From: Actinotignum schaalii
GTDB taxonomy: Bacteria; Actinomycetota; Actinomycetes; Actinomycetales; Actinomycetaceae
DNA: 64,000 bases
NCBI RefSeq assembly: GCF_000724605.1
Contig: NZ_CP008802.1
Location: forward strand, 1,674,001 to 1,738,000
Reading direction: 5' to 3'
A model generated the notes under the pieces. It did not search any database and was not told the DNA's origin. It worked only from the letters and a program-made list of their open reading frames with translations. Below are positions 40,578-49,547 of this stretch, one piece after another (the first letter of the stretch is position 1; every line of letters begins with the position of its first letter). The position numbers were made by a program, and so were the translations under genes.

Positions 40578-42032
40578 TTAGCTGGCTGCGGTCCCGGGCG
40601 TGTCTTCCAGGAAATCCACGAGGCGGGCAGCCAGGCCGGTGTACCCGGCCGGGGTGAGAGCAAGAAGACGTTTCTCCACGTCCCCGGGTAGCCCCAAGCC
40701 CGCAATAAATTCCCGCATATCTGCCGCGGTGACTTTCCGCCCGCGGGTGAGTGCCTTGAGCCGCTCGTAGGGGTCTTCCAGGTGTTCGGCCCCGCCCAAG
40801 GCCGCGGCCCGCATGGCCTGCTGGATCGGTTCGCCCAGCACTTCCCAATTCGCGTCCAGATCCGCGGCGAGTTTGGCGGGATTGGGATCCACCCCGGCCA
40901 GCCCGCGCCGCAAATTATCGAGGGCCAGGTAGGAATGCCCGAGCGCCACCCCGATATTGCGTTTCGTGGAGGAATCGGTGAGATCGCGCTGCATCCGGGA
41001 GGTTACCAGCGTCTGGCTGAGCACCCCGAAAAGCCCGGAGCTGATCTCCAGATTCGCTTCCGCGTTCTCGAAGCGAATGGGATTGACCTTATGCGGCATC
41101 GTCGAGGAGCCGGTCGAGCCCTGCGCCGCCAGGTTCTGGTGGAAATAATCCAGCGAAATATAGGTCCACATATCGGTGGCGAGATTATGGGCGATGCGAT
41201 TGACGTGCGCAATATCGTCGAAAAGATCGGCGAGCGCATCATAGGACTCAATCTGGGTGGTGAGCGGATTCCAGCTCAGCCCTAAGGATTCCACAAAATC
41301 GCGGGCCAGTTCCGGCCAGTTTACCTCCGGAACCGCGGTGGCGTGCGCGGAGAAAGTCCCGGTGGCCCCTGAGAATTTCCCATAATATTCGGCGGCTTCT
41401 ACCCGGCGCAGAGACCGGTGCAGGCGGTGCGCGAAAACGGCAAGCTCCTTGCCAACGGTGGTGGGCGAAGCCGGTTGCCCGTGCGTATGAGCCAGCATGG
41501 CCAGCTCCGCGTGCGTGCGGGCCAGCTCGCTCAGATCCGAAACCAGGCCCCAGGCGCGCGGCAACCAGCAGCGGCGCACCGCGTCGCGCACACCCAGCGC
41601 CCAGGCCAGGCTATTAATATCTTCCGAGGTGCAGAAAATATGGACCATTTCGCGCAGGTGGCCCAGCCCGCCCGCGTTCATGCGCTTCTTGATGAAGTAT
41701 TCGACAGCCTTGACATCGTGCCGTGTTTCCGCCTCAATGGTGGCCAGCTCGCGTGCCGCGGCGTCGTCGAACTTTTCAGGAAGTGACCGCAAATATACGA
41801 CGGCGCTGCCGGGCAAGGCCCCCACCCCGGGAATCACTGCGCGTTCGCACAGGAAAATCAACCATTCGACTTCCACGTGAATCCGGTAGCGATTGAGCGC
41901 GGCCTCGCACAGGTAGGGCTGGAGCGGGGCGGTGGCGCTGGCGTAGCGGCCATCTAAGGGGGATAGCGGCCCGGAAATATTCGGGACGGGGGTGGATTCG
42001 GAAGCTGATTCTGGCGCGCGCTGCTCACTCAT
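40578..42032 (-). CDS. purB: Adenylosuccinate lyase
   Basis: 484 residues from ATG 42032; longer in-frame extensions do not resemble the family. The fumarase/aspartase signature GSSTMPHKVNPIRFEN is intact, as are the SPLDGRY start typical of PurB and HGQPASPTTVGKEL. It acts twice in purine synthesis, releasing fumarate from SAICAR and from adenylosuccinate. The gene stands alone with the dispersed 36-bp repeat just beyond its stop. Confidence 0.95.
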   Translation of the reverse strand: MSEQRAPESASESTPVPNISGPLSPLDGRYASATAPLQPYLCEAALNRYRIHVEVEWLIFLCERAVIPGVGALPGSAVVYLRSLPEKFDDAAARELATIEAETRHDVKAVEYFIKKRMNAGGLGHLREMVHIFCTSEDINSLAWALGVRDAVRRCWLPRAWGLVSDLSELARTHAELAMLAHTHGQPASPTTVGKELAVFAHRLHRSLRRVEAAEYYGKFSGATGTFSAHATAVPEVNWPELARDFVESLGLSWNPLTTQIESYDALADLFDDIAHVNRIAHNLATDMWTYISLDYFHQNLAAQGSTGSSTMPHKVNPIRFENAEANLEISSGLFGVLSQTLVTSRMQRDLTDSSTKRNIGVALGHSYLALDNLRRGLAGVDPNPAKLAADLDANWEVLGEPIQQAMRAAALGGAEHLEDPYERLKALTRGRKVTAADMREFIAGLGLPGDVEKRLLALTPAGYTGLAARLVDFLEDTPGTAAS

Positions 42033-42140
42033 GGCTCTATTCTGGCAGATCCGCGCCCGGCTGGCAGAACCGCGGGCGTACACCGTGGTGCCCGGTGGTG
42101 GCCGGTGGTGGCCGGGAATGCACGTCCGGCTGGCGCAGAA

Positions 42141-43037
42141 CTAGAGGTAGGGCCGGGCGGCGGCCAGGGTTTCCGCGCCGTAGGAACCGCCGAAAAGTGC
42201 GGCGTGGAGGATGAGGATATGGAGGCTGTGCAGGCCGATGCGGTGCTGCCAGCCGGAGGCGAGCGGGGAGACCTCGTTATAACCGGCGTAGATCTCCTCC
42301 GCGAACGGCGCGCGGAAGACCGTGAGGGTGGCCAGGTCGGTTTCCGCGTGTCCGCCGTGGGAAACCGGGTCGATGAGCATCCCGCCGCGCTCCGTCCACA
42401 TCACATTGCCGCTCCATAAATCGCCGTGGAGGAGGGCGGCCGGGCTGTGCACCAGGGCCGGCTGGGGGCTATCGAAAGCACCGTCGCGCAGGCGCTCGCA
42501 TAAACGCTCCAGGGCGTGGGTGCCGCTCGCATCCAAGGCACAGTTATCGCGGGCGGGGCCCAGGTAGGGCTCGATGCGATCCGCGGCGTAAAACTCCCCG
42601 AAGCTGCGGGTGGGGAAATCGGCGGGCACCACCGGCAAATCCCAGGAGCCCAGCCGGATCCGGCGGGAGCGGGTGGTGGCGGGCGCGGTCGTTTTTCCGG
42701 GTTTGGCGGTGCTAGCTGGTGAACCCGCGTTCCCGGACGGGGCCGTGTTGGAGGGCGAAGCCGCACTGCCGGGAGCCTGCCCGAAAATCCGGTGCCCGGA
42801 GGGATCCCAGGCGTGGGTGCGGGCCAGGCGCGCCCCGAATTCCCGCGCGGCCACCGCGGTGGGGCGCACGGAGCGCAAGCGTTCTTCACGAATAACACCG
42901 CGGTCATGCTCCGCGGCAGTAGAAAGGAGCGGCACGACGGGCGCCCCGCCATGTGGCGTGGCCTCAGCCAGATCCGCCAGCGAAAGCGCCTCACCCCAAA
43001 TCTCAGCCGGATCGCCGGTTTTCACAAAGGTCTCCAT
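42141..43037 (-). CDS. Fructosamine kinase family protein
   Basis: 298 residues. Kinase core motifs are LLHGDLWSGNVMW (catalytic Asp) and LIDPVSHGGHAETDLA (metal-binding DP), characteristic of the fructosamine/ketosamine-3-kinase family within the aminoglycoside-phosphotransferase clan. These enzymes phosphorylate glycated amines and start deglycation. A Ser/Ala/Gly/Pro insert (~residues 88-125) interrupts the N-terminal lobe and is low complexity. It is divergent from the aminotransferase gene. Confidence 0.88.
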   Translation of the reverse strand: METFVKTGDPAEIWGEALSLADLAEATPHGGAPVVPLLSTAAEHDRGVIREERLRSVRPTAVAAREFGARLARTHAWDPSGHRIFGQAPGSAASPSNTAPSGNAGSPASTAKPGKTTAPATTRSRRIRLGSWDLPVVPADFPTRSFGEFYAADRIEPYLGPARDNCALDASGTHALERLCERLRDGAFDSPQPALVHSPAALLHGDLWSGNVMWTERGGMLIDPVSHGGHAETDLATLTVFRAPFAEEIYAGYNEVSPLASGWQHRIGLHSLHILILHAALFGGSYGAETLAAARPYL

Positions 43038-43193
43038 ACCCGCATCCTACGGCGCCCCGGGCCGGGCGGCGCACCGTTCCGGATAACGGTGCGGGCGGAC
43101 GGGGCACGGTGCGCGGCCGCGGTGCACGGCGCGAAGGTACGGTGGCGCGGAACGGCCCCGGGGTGGCCCGCGGTGATGGTGCACAATAGAAGA

Positions 43194-44306
43194 ATGCAAT
43201 GGTTCCGCCCCGAATTAGCCGATCTGCCCAGTTACGTCGCCGGGAAACGCCCCCGCAACGCCGATAGCGTCAAGCTCTCCAGCAATGAAGTTCCCTTCCC
43301 GCCCACCCCGGCGGTGGCCGCCGCGCTCGCGGCCGCGGTCGCTCAGGGCGGGGAGCTCAACCGCTATCCCGATATGTCCTGCGCGCAGCTCACCGCCGCG
43401 CTCGCGGCCTATGAGAACTGGGATCCGGCCGGCATTGTGGTGGGCAATGGGTCCACCGCCCTCATCGAAAAATTCCTGCAAGCCGTGGTGGCTCCGGGCG
43501 GCGAGGTCGTCAGCCCGTGGCGCTCCTTCGAGGCCTACCCCATCGCCACTATTGCCGCGGGCGGGCGTTTCGTGGGCGTGCCGTTGCGCGTGGATGGCAC
43601 CCATGACCTGGAAGCTATGGCCGCCGCCATCACGGACAATACCCGCGCCATCCTCCTGTGTTCGCCCAATAATCCCACCGGCACCACCATCCCGCACGCC
43701 GAGCTAGCCAGCTTCCTGGCCAACGTTCCCGCCCGCATCCCGGTGCTTCTCGACGAGGCTTATATTCACTTTGCTCCCGCGGTGGGTGAAAGCCAAGCGA
43801 GCCGCGCCGTCGTACAAAACGGGAAAGAACTGGTGCGCCAGTACCCGAATGCGGCGGTGGCGCGCACGTTTTCCAAGGCGTTTGCGCTGGCCGGGCTGCG
43901 GCTGGGTTACCTGCTCACCAGTCCCGCGCTAGCTGAGCCGCTGCGCCGTATCGCCACGCCTTTCGGCGTCAATCGCCTCGCTCAGGTGGCCGGTCAGGCG
44001 GCCCTCACCGAAGCGGATACCGTGTTGGAGCGCGCCGCGCAGCTCGCCGGCGCCCGCGATGAGCTGGCCGCCCAGCTCGCGGCGGCCGGCTGGCACACGC
44101 CCACCTCGCACGCGAATTTCCTGTGGGTTTCCGCGGCGGAACTGGCCCGGCACGGGGTGAGCGCCGCGCGTTTCGAAGATGCTTGCATGGATGCCGGGGT
44201 GCTGGTGCGGGTACTCGGCGAAGGCGTGCGGATCAGCGTGGCCGAACCGGAAGGCAGCGCGCGGGTGCTCGCCGCCGTGCGCGCGCTCGGCGGGCGCAGC
44301 AGCTAG
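43194..44306 (+). CDS. hisC: Histidinol-phosphate / aromatic aminotransferase
   Basis: 370 residues from ATG 43194 (MQWFRPELADLPSYVAG); ATG 43176 is an alternative. It is a fold-type I PLP enzyme. KLSSNEVPFPP lies near the start, CSPNNPTGTTIP and DEAYIHF are present, and the Schiff-base lysine is in FSKAFALAGLRLGY. Actinobacterial proteins of this group serve either histidine biosynthesis (HisC) or phenylalanine/tyrosine synthesis (Pat). No other his or aro genes are nearby to decide. The long frame upstream of 43176 is antisense to the kinase gene and not coding. Confidence 0.85.
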   Translation: MQWFRPELADLPSYVAGKRPRNADSVKLSSNEVPFPPTPAVAAALAAAVAQGGELNRYPDMSCAQLTAALAAYENWDPAGIVVGNGSTALIEKFLQAVVAPGGEVVSPWRSFEAYPIATIAAGGRFVGVPLRVDGTHDLEAMAAAITDNTRAILLCSPNNPTGTTIPHAELASFLANVPARIPVLLDEAYIHFAPAVGESQASRAVVQNGKELVRQYPNAAVARTFSKAFALAGLRLGYLLTSPALAEPLRRIATPFGVNRLAQVAGQAALTEADTVLERAAQLAGARDELAAQLAAAGWHTPTSHANFLWVSAAELARHGVSAARFEDACMDAGVLVRVLGEGVRISVAEPEGSARVLAAVRALGGRSS

Positions 44307-44379
44307 CGCCGCGCCAGCTAGACCCGCGGTGCGGCCGCCCCACACGCGCCGCGTACCAACAAGCGCCGCGCCAGCTAGA
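44305..44379. repeat. 18-bp direct repeat spanning the gap between hisC and the frameshifted gene
   Basis: AGCGCCGCGCCAGCTAGA occurs at 44305-44322 and 44362-44379. The first copy overlaps the aminotransferase stop and the second contains the stop codon of the convergent gene. It may mark a small duplication. Confidence 0.8.
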
Positions 44380-45171
44380 ACACTTCTTCGGCGGCCCGCC
44401 GCACCGTAAAGCCGTGGCCGGTCAGCTCCGACCAGCAGGAAATCCCGGCGTATTGGTCGGCGGTGCAGGCGAAGCCGTGCGCGGCCACCACGCTGCCGTA
44501 GGGCACCTCTTTGGCGGTGCTCACCTGGGTGGAACACCCGGAGGTGGTGGTGCCCGTCAGCCCCACGGTGTAATTGGCCGGTTCGCCTTCGCAGCCGGGC
44601 GGCGACACATAGTCATAGGTGAAAATCGTGCAATTGGCGGCTTTTTCGTCGAGGGAGCAGCGCACGTTATTCATCGGGGTGGTGAAAGATTCCAGCCGGG
44701 TAGCCTCCGGCGGGCCGGCCGCACCAGTTTCCACCACTGGCGCGAGGCCGCGAACGATTGGAAATCCGCAGGGGCGGCAATATCGCCGAGCGCCGTGCTC
44801 AAGCTCAGGGTGTATTCCGCCCCGCAGCTGGAGGAGAGGGTGCGCAGGGCCTCGGTGAGCAGCGGTGCTTCGGCGGTATAGGTGCCGCCCGCGGCCGCCG
44901 CGGTGGCGTAATCAGCCAGGGTTGCCGCCGCGCTCTCCGGATTCGGGCAGGAGCCCGAGCGCAAGTCGTGAACCTGTTCGCGCAGCTGGGTGAGATCGGC
45001 GGAGGCGCTGCGCCCAGGTTCGGAACCGGCGGCGGTGGGCGCCGGCCCGGCGGCGTCGTCGCCAGAAAAATACGAAACCCCCACCAGGGCGAGCACGCCC
45101 GCAAGAACGGCAGCGGCGAAAAGCAAGAAATACAGCGGCCATCGCGCCGGGCCGTGCGCGCCGTGTCTCAT
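44375..45171 (-). pseudogene. Frameshifted gene for a membrane-anchored secreted protein
   Basis: Two overlapping frames together make one protein. From ATG 45171 (AAGGAG upstream) comes MRHGAHGPARW, one membrane helix (LYFLLFAAAVLAGVLALVGV), a Ser/Ala linker and a helical region with two cysteines, running to FAASRQWW near 44735. The continuation is in the -1 frame: ETGAAGPPEATRLESFTTPMNNVRCSLDEK..., with SGCSTQV, VPYGSVV, GISCW and TGHGFTVRR. This looks like a disulfide-rich exported domain seen C-terminal in many actinobacterial proteins. No canonical slippery heptamer is present, so mutation or a sequencing error is likelier than programmed shifting. Confidence 0.7.
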
Positions 45172-45290
45172 GCGTACTCCTTGTGCTGGGGATTGTCCTC
45201 CTAGGTTACGGCACCGCGCGCCGCGCGTCATCTTAGGTACGACGGCGCAGCTAGGGCGCCCGCCCCACGCGGCCCCGCCGGGGCCTTCGG

Positions 45291-45812
45291 CTAGCGCCCA
45301 CCCAGGGCGGTGCGCAGCACGGGCAGAATCTGAATATCGCCGGGCAACCACTCCACGCTATCGAGCTCCGCGGCGGTGAGGACGCGGGCATCGCGGTGCG
45401 CCGGGCCCAGGGTTATCTCACCGAAGGGCCGCGCCAGCCACACCAGCATCCGCAGCCCGGCGTTATGATCCCCGGAGCTCAGGTCCCAGGAGCCATCCGG
45501 GCTATCGGGATTGGCCAGCTGCCGGCCGATATCAATACCGCAGCCCAGCTCCTCGGAAATCTCCCGGTGCAGGGCCTCGCGCGGAGTTTCCCCGGGTTCC
45601 ACTTTGCCGCCGGGGAATTCCCACAGGCCGTCCGCCCACGCGGGGTAGGAGCGCTGGGTGGCCAGCACGCCGCGGGGATTGGTGAGGTCGGCGACGAGGG
45701 CCGCGCCCACCACCAGGCGGGGCGCGGGCTCCGCGGTGGAGTCCGGTGCCGGAGCGGTTACGGGGGCCGGCTCAGATACGGGTGTTAGGTGAGATGTGGA
45801 TTCGGATGTCAT
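45291..45812 (-). CDS. Nudix hydrolase (MutT-like)
   Basis: 173 residues from ATG 45812, chosen because GAGGAGG lies eight bases upstream. A Pro/Ala-rich N-terminal tail of ~30 residues precedes the fold. The Nudix box is complete (GGKVEPGET...REISEELG), preceded by WEFPGG, as in 8-oxo-dGTP diphosphatases and CTP pyrophosphohydrolases of the MutT class. It probably removes oxidised nucleotides; the substrate is not certain from sequence. Confidence 0.9.
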   Translation of the reverse strand: MTSESTSHLTPVSEPAPVTAPAPDSTAEPAPRLVVGAALVADLTNPRGVLATQRSYPAWADGLWEFPGGKVEPGETPREALHREISEELGCGIDIGRQLANPDSPDGSWDLSSGDHNAGLRMLVWLARPFGEITLGPAHRDARVLTAAELDSVEWLPGDIQILPVLRTALGGR

Positions 45813-45998
45813 ATCGGATGCCTCCTCGCCGCCCATATTAATTCCTGGGGTGGGCAGTGCGGATATGCGTTCACCTTGTGAGTGAGTTCTGCCACCGGAT
45901 AAACTGGCCGCGCATTGCCCCGCCCTACGGGCGCCGTTCGCGCACCGTCCCCGCGCTTATCCGCACCGCTCCCATTTTGCCGATCACAGGAGATCACC

Positions 45999-48827
45999 AT
46001 GACCCACCACTGGAGTTCTGAGGCGCTTTTCGGCTCCGGGGAGTTCCTCGCGCAATCGGTTAACCGCTCGTTGATTGCCTGGCCCGCGGAGCAGATCGCG
46101 GAGGGCGATAGTTTTGAACTGTGGGCCTGCCCGGACGGGGCTGGGGTGCTCGGGGATAGTGCGCGTGGCGATAGGAGCGCAGAGCAGCTCGGCATCAAGC
46201 GGCTTTGCACCCTCGCGGTGGACCCGGGAGGTATTCCGGCCGCGGCCATTCCCATGCGCGCTCACCTGGCTGGATACGCAGCGCTGCGCCTGAGTGGGGT
46301 GCCGTCCCACCAGCTGCGTGAGGCCCTGCGCGGGCAGCTCCTCGTGGCGCGCCGTACCGGCACCGGTGAACTGAGCGCCCTGACCGGGGTGCAGATCGCC
46401 GGGATGATTGATGATCTTTACGCAGGTGCTCGCCAGGCAAAGCTCGGGGTCACGTGGAATGGGGATACGCCCGCGGTGGCACTGTGGGCGCCCACCGCCC
46501 GCCGGGTGCGTATCGAGGTGACGGGTGCGGGCGACGGCGCTGGTGCGGGCGACGGCGCTGGGGCGGGCGACGGCGCGGGTGCGGGCGGCAGTACGGGTGC
46601 GGGCGGCAGTACGGGTGTGGATCTCGCTGGCGCCGCTGCGTGCACCGCTAGCTCCGCCACGCGCGACGCCACCCGCACCGCCGCCGCGCGCGCCACCACG
46701 CACCCCATGACCCGCGATGAGCTGGGTATTTGGCACGTGCATGGCACCCCGGCCTGGAAGAACGCCAGCTATCTTTTCGAGGTCGAGGTTGTGGAACCCC
46801 GGGCGGGCACCGTGGTGACCTACCGGGTAACTGACCCCTACGCGGTGGCCCTCACGGTGGATTCCGAGCGCGCCGTCTTCGTGGATTTAGGGGACCCGGC
46901 CTACCAGCCGGTGCTGTGGCGCACCGCCCCGCAGCGCACCCTCACCAACCCGGCCGCCCACACCATTTACGAGCTGCACGTGCGTGATTTTTCACTATCG
47001 GATCCCACCGTGCCCGAGCACCTACGCGGAAAATACGGTGCTTTTACGCTGCCGGACTCGGCCGGGATGCGCCACCTGCGCGCCCTGGCGGAGGCCGGGA
47101 TGACCACCGTTCACCTTCTCCCCACCTTCGATATCGCCACCATTCCCGAGCGCCCTGAGAACCAGAAAATCCCGCAGATCCCGCCGGCCGCCCCGGATTC
47201 CCCGGCTCAGCAGCAGGCCGTGAGCGCGGTGGCGGATTCCGATGCCTATAACTGGGGCTACGATCCGTTCCACTACCTGGCGCCGGAAGGTAGCTACGCG
47301 GTGGAGCCCTATGGCGGGGCGCGCATAAATGAGTTCCGTGCCATGGTGGGAGGGCTGCATGCGGCTGGCCTCGGCGTCGTACTCGATCAGGTCTACAACC
47401 ATACGGCCGCAGCGGGCGGGGCGCCGGCCTCCGTCCTCGATAAAGTGGTGCCCGGTTATTATTACCGTCTGGACGCGCGCGGTACCGTCGCAACGTCGAC
47501 GTGCTGCCCGAATGTGGCGACCGAAAACCTCATGGCGGAAAAACTCATGGTCGATGCGGTGGTGCTGTGGGCCAAGCACTATCGCGTGGACGGTTTCCGT
47601 TTCGACCTCATGGGCCACCATGCGCGGGCAAATATGGAGGCGGTGCGCGCCGCCCTCGACGCCCTCACGGTGGAGCGCGACGGCATCGACGGCACGCGCA
47701 TCTACCTCTACGGGGAAGGCTGGAATTTCGGGGAAGTGGCCGATAATGCGCGGTTCCGCCAGGCCACCCAGCTGGAGCTGAACGGCACCGGGATCGGGGC
47801 CTTCAATGATCGCCTGCGCGATGCCGTTCAGGGCGGCGGGCCTTTCGATTCCGATAAACGCCACCACCAGGGCTACGGTACCGGCCTGTTCACCGACCCG
47901 AATGGCCACAGCCCGTGCTCTCCGGAGGAAAATCGCGCACGCCTCGGGCATGCGACCGACCTGGTCAAACTCTCCCTCGCGGGGGCTCTACGCGATTTTC
48001 GTTTCCGCACCCACACCGGGGAGTGGAAAAGCGGTGCCGAGCTGGATTACGGCGGGCGGCCCGCCGGTTTCGCCTCCCAGCCCCAGGAAGCCGTCAACTA
48101 CGTGGACGCGCACGATAACGAAACTCTGTGGGATATTGGCGCCTACAAACTGCCGCTCTCCCTGAGCACCGATGACCGCATCCGGATGGCGCTGCTCTCC
48201 CTGGCCACGGTGGCGCTCGGGCAGGCCCCGGCTTTCTGGCACGCGGGCACCGAGCTGCTCCGCTCGAAGTCCCTGGACCGGGATTCCTATAATTCCGGAG
48301 ACCATTTCAACCGCCTGGATTTCTCCGGGCAGAGCAATAATTTCGGGGTGGGCCTCCCGCCCGCCAGCCGCAACGAAGCCTCCTGGCCGGTCATCCGGCC
48401 GCTGCTGGCGCGCCCCGAGCTGCGCCCCAGCCCGGAACAGATCGCCCGCGCGAGCGCCATTGCCCGCGATCTGCTGCGCCTGCGCCATTCCAGCCCGCTC
48501 ATCACTCTGGGAAGCGCGGAGCTCATCCGCGCGAAAGTGAGTTTCCCCAACGGCGGGCCGAGCGCCACCCCCGGCCTCATCATCATGCGCATCGACGACA
48601 CCGCCGGCCCGGATATCGACCCGCAGCTCGACGGCATCATCATCGCCTTCAACGCCTCCCCGCGCCCCATCACAGAAAAAATTGAGGGCGTCACGGAAAC
48701 CTACGCGCTCTCGCCCATTCAGATTCATGGGTACGACGACGCAGTCCGCGCCGCCACGCTTATCAGCGGCACCGTTACTGTGCCAGCCCGCTCCGTCGCG
48801 GTTTTCCTGCTGGCGCATCGGCCATAA
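45999..48827 (+). CDS. pulA: Type I pullulanase / debranching enzyme (GH13_14), cytoplasmic
   Basis: 942 residues from ATG 45999, with AGGAG eight bases upstream and no signal peptide. N-terminal domains and a CBM48-like domain precede the catalytic barrel. The pullulanase hallmark YNWGYDP, VYNHTAAAG, nucleophile in DGFRFDLMGHH, acid/base in YGEGWNFG, and DAHDNETLW are all intact. It hydrolyses alpha-1,6 branch points of maltodextrins or glycogen. Within the CBM48-like region an insert encoded by five 18-bp tandem repeats (GAGDGA / GAGGST) is followed by another Ala/Thr-rich stretch. The insert should loop out and probably varies between strains. The C-terminal domain contains an exact motif copy (GYDDAV). 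Confidence 0.92.
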   Translation: MTHHWSSEALFGSGEFLAQSVNRSLIAWPAEQIAEGDSFELWACPDGAGVLGDSARGDRSAEQLGIKRLCTLAVDPGGIPAAAIPMRAHLAGYAALRLSGVPSHQLREALRGQLLVARRTGTGELSALTGVQIAGMIDDLYAGARQAKLGVTWNGDTPAVALWAPTARRVRIEVTGAGDGAGAGDGAGAGDGAGAGGSTGAGGSTGVDLAGAAACTASSATRDATRTAAARATTHPMTRDELGIWHVHGTPAWKNASYLFEVEVVEPRAGTVVTYRVTDPYAVALTVDSERAVFVDLGDPAYQPVLWRTAPQRTLTNPAAHTIYELHVRDFSLSDPTVPEHLRGKYGAFTLPDSAGMRHLRALAEAGMTTVHLLPTFDIATIPERPENQKIPQIPPAAPDSPAQQQAVSAVADSDAYNWGYDPFHYLAPEGSYAVEPYGGARINEFRAMVGGLHAAGLGVVLDQVYNHTAAAGGAPASVLDKVVPGYYYRLDARGTVATSTCCPNVATENLMAEKLMVDAVVLWAKHYRVDGFRFDLMGHHARANMEAVRAALDALTVERDGIDGTRIYLYGEGWNFGEVADNARFRQATQLELNGTGIGAFNDRLRDAVQGGGPFDSDKRHHQGYGTGLFTDPNGHSPCSPEENRARLGHATDLVKLSLAGALRDFRFRTHTGEWKSGAELDYGGRPAGFASQPQEAVNYVDAHDNETLWDIGAYKLPLSLSTDDRIRMALLSLATVALGQAPAFWHAGTELLRSKSLDRDSYNSGDHFNRLDFSGQSNNFGVGLPPASRNEASWPVIRPLLARPELRPSPEQIARASAIARDLLRLRHSSPLITLGSAELIRAKVSFPNGGPSATPGLIIMRIDDTAGPDIDPQLDGIIIAFNASPRPITEKIEGVTETYALSPIQIHGYDDAVRAATLISGTVTVPARSVAVFLLAHRP
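46524..46613. repeat. Five tandem 18-bp repeats within pulA
   Basis: Units start at 46524, 46542, 46560, 46578 and 46596. The first three read GGTGCGGGCGACGGCGCT or nearly so; the last two end GGCAGTACG. All keep the frame, encoding GAGDGA or GAGGST, so copy-number change would be tolerated. Confidence 0.9.
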
Positions 48828-48911
48828 CTGTGCTGTGCGGTGTGCTGTGCCCTTATCCCGCGAGGGGGTGAGCGACGCTTGGAATTCGCCCGCGGCTATC
48901 CCGCAGGAGCT

Positions 48912-49535
48912 CTAGCTGCGCCGCCCGCTGACGGTGGGCTCCCCGGGCAGCCAGAAGCGCAACGGTGCCTCTTTATTTCGGGAAATCCCGATACGGGGCC
49001 CCACCCGGTAGGGCAGCGGCGCCGGTGGCAACTCCAGCCACAGCGCCCGCCCCGCCAATCCGGCGGGACCGAGCACCCCGCCATCGGCATCCCGCACCGT
49101 CAGCGGCAGCCCGCTCATGGAGGTATCCAAAGCTAGCACTTGGCCCAAGTTGCCCGGCCCGCGCGCCAGGGCCTGGCGCGCGGGCGGAGTTGCCCCTAGC
49201 CGGGTTCGGCGCCGGCGGGCTTCCTCCAGCCCGGCCACGACCTCGCCGGCGCGCAAAAGCACCGCGCTGGCCTGGCCATCCGCACCGCAGACGATATTGC
49301 CGATGCGATGGATGCCGTAGCTGAGATAGACATAGAGGTGGGCGGGTGGCCCGAACATGACGCGGGCGCGCGGGGTGGGTCCGGCGAAAGCGTGGGAGGC
49401 CGGGTCGCTCGCCCCGAGGTAGGCTTCCACCTCGGTGAGGCGCACCGCCACGGCGCCGTCGCCTACCACCGCGCCCAGCAGCAGCGGGGCCAGCTCATCG
49501 GCCGGCCGGCTCAGGTCCGCGATACTTGCCGACAT
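48912..49535 (-). CDS. DNA-3-methyladenine glycosylase (AAG/MPG family)
   Basis: 207 residues, typical bacterial AAG length. TEVEAYLGASDPASHAF supplies the catalytic Glu, MFGPPAHLYVYLSYGIHR the intercalating tyrosine region, and LARGPGNLGQVLAL and GPRIGI complete the fold. It excises 3-methyladenine and related alkylated or deaminated purines in base-excision repair. No operon partners are evident. Confidence 0.93.
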   Translation of the reverse strand: MSASIADLSRPADELAPLLLGAVVGDGAVAVRLTEVEAYLGASDPASHAFAGPTPRARVMFGPPAHLYVYLSYGIHRIGNIVCGADGQASAVLLRAGEVVAGLEEARRRRTRLGATPPARQALARGPGNLGQVLALDTSMSGLPLTVRDADGGVLGPAGLAGRALWLELPPAPLPYRVGPRIGISRNKEAPLRFWLPGEPTVSGRRS

Positions 49536-49547
49536 GATGCTTGCCGC

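Noticed and set aside
44715-44740. Programmed ribosomal frameshift
   Set aside because: No slippery heptamer in the correct phase; the sequence TGGTGGAAACTG does not allow standard tandem slippage.
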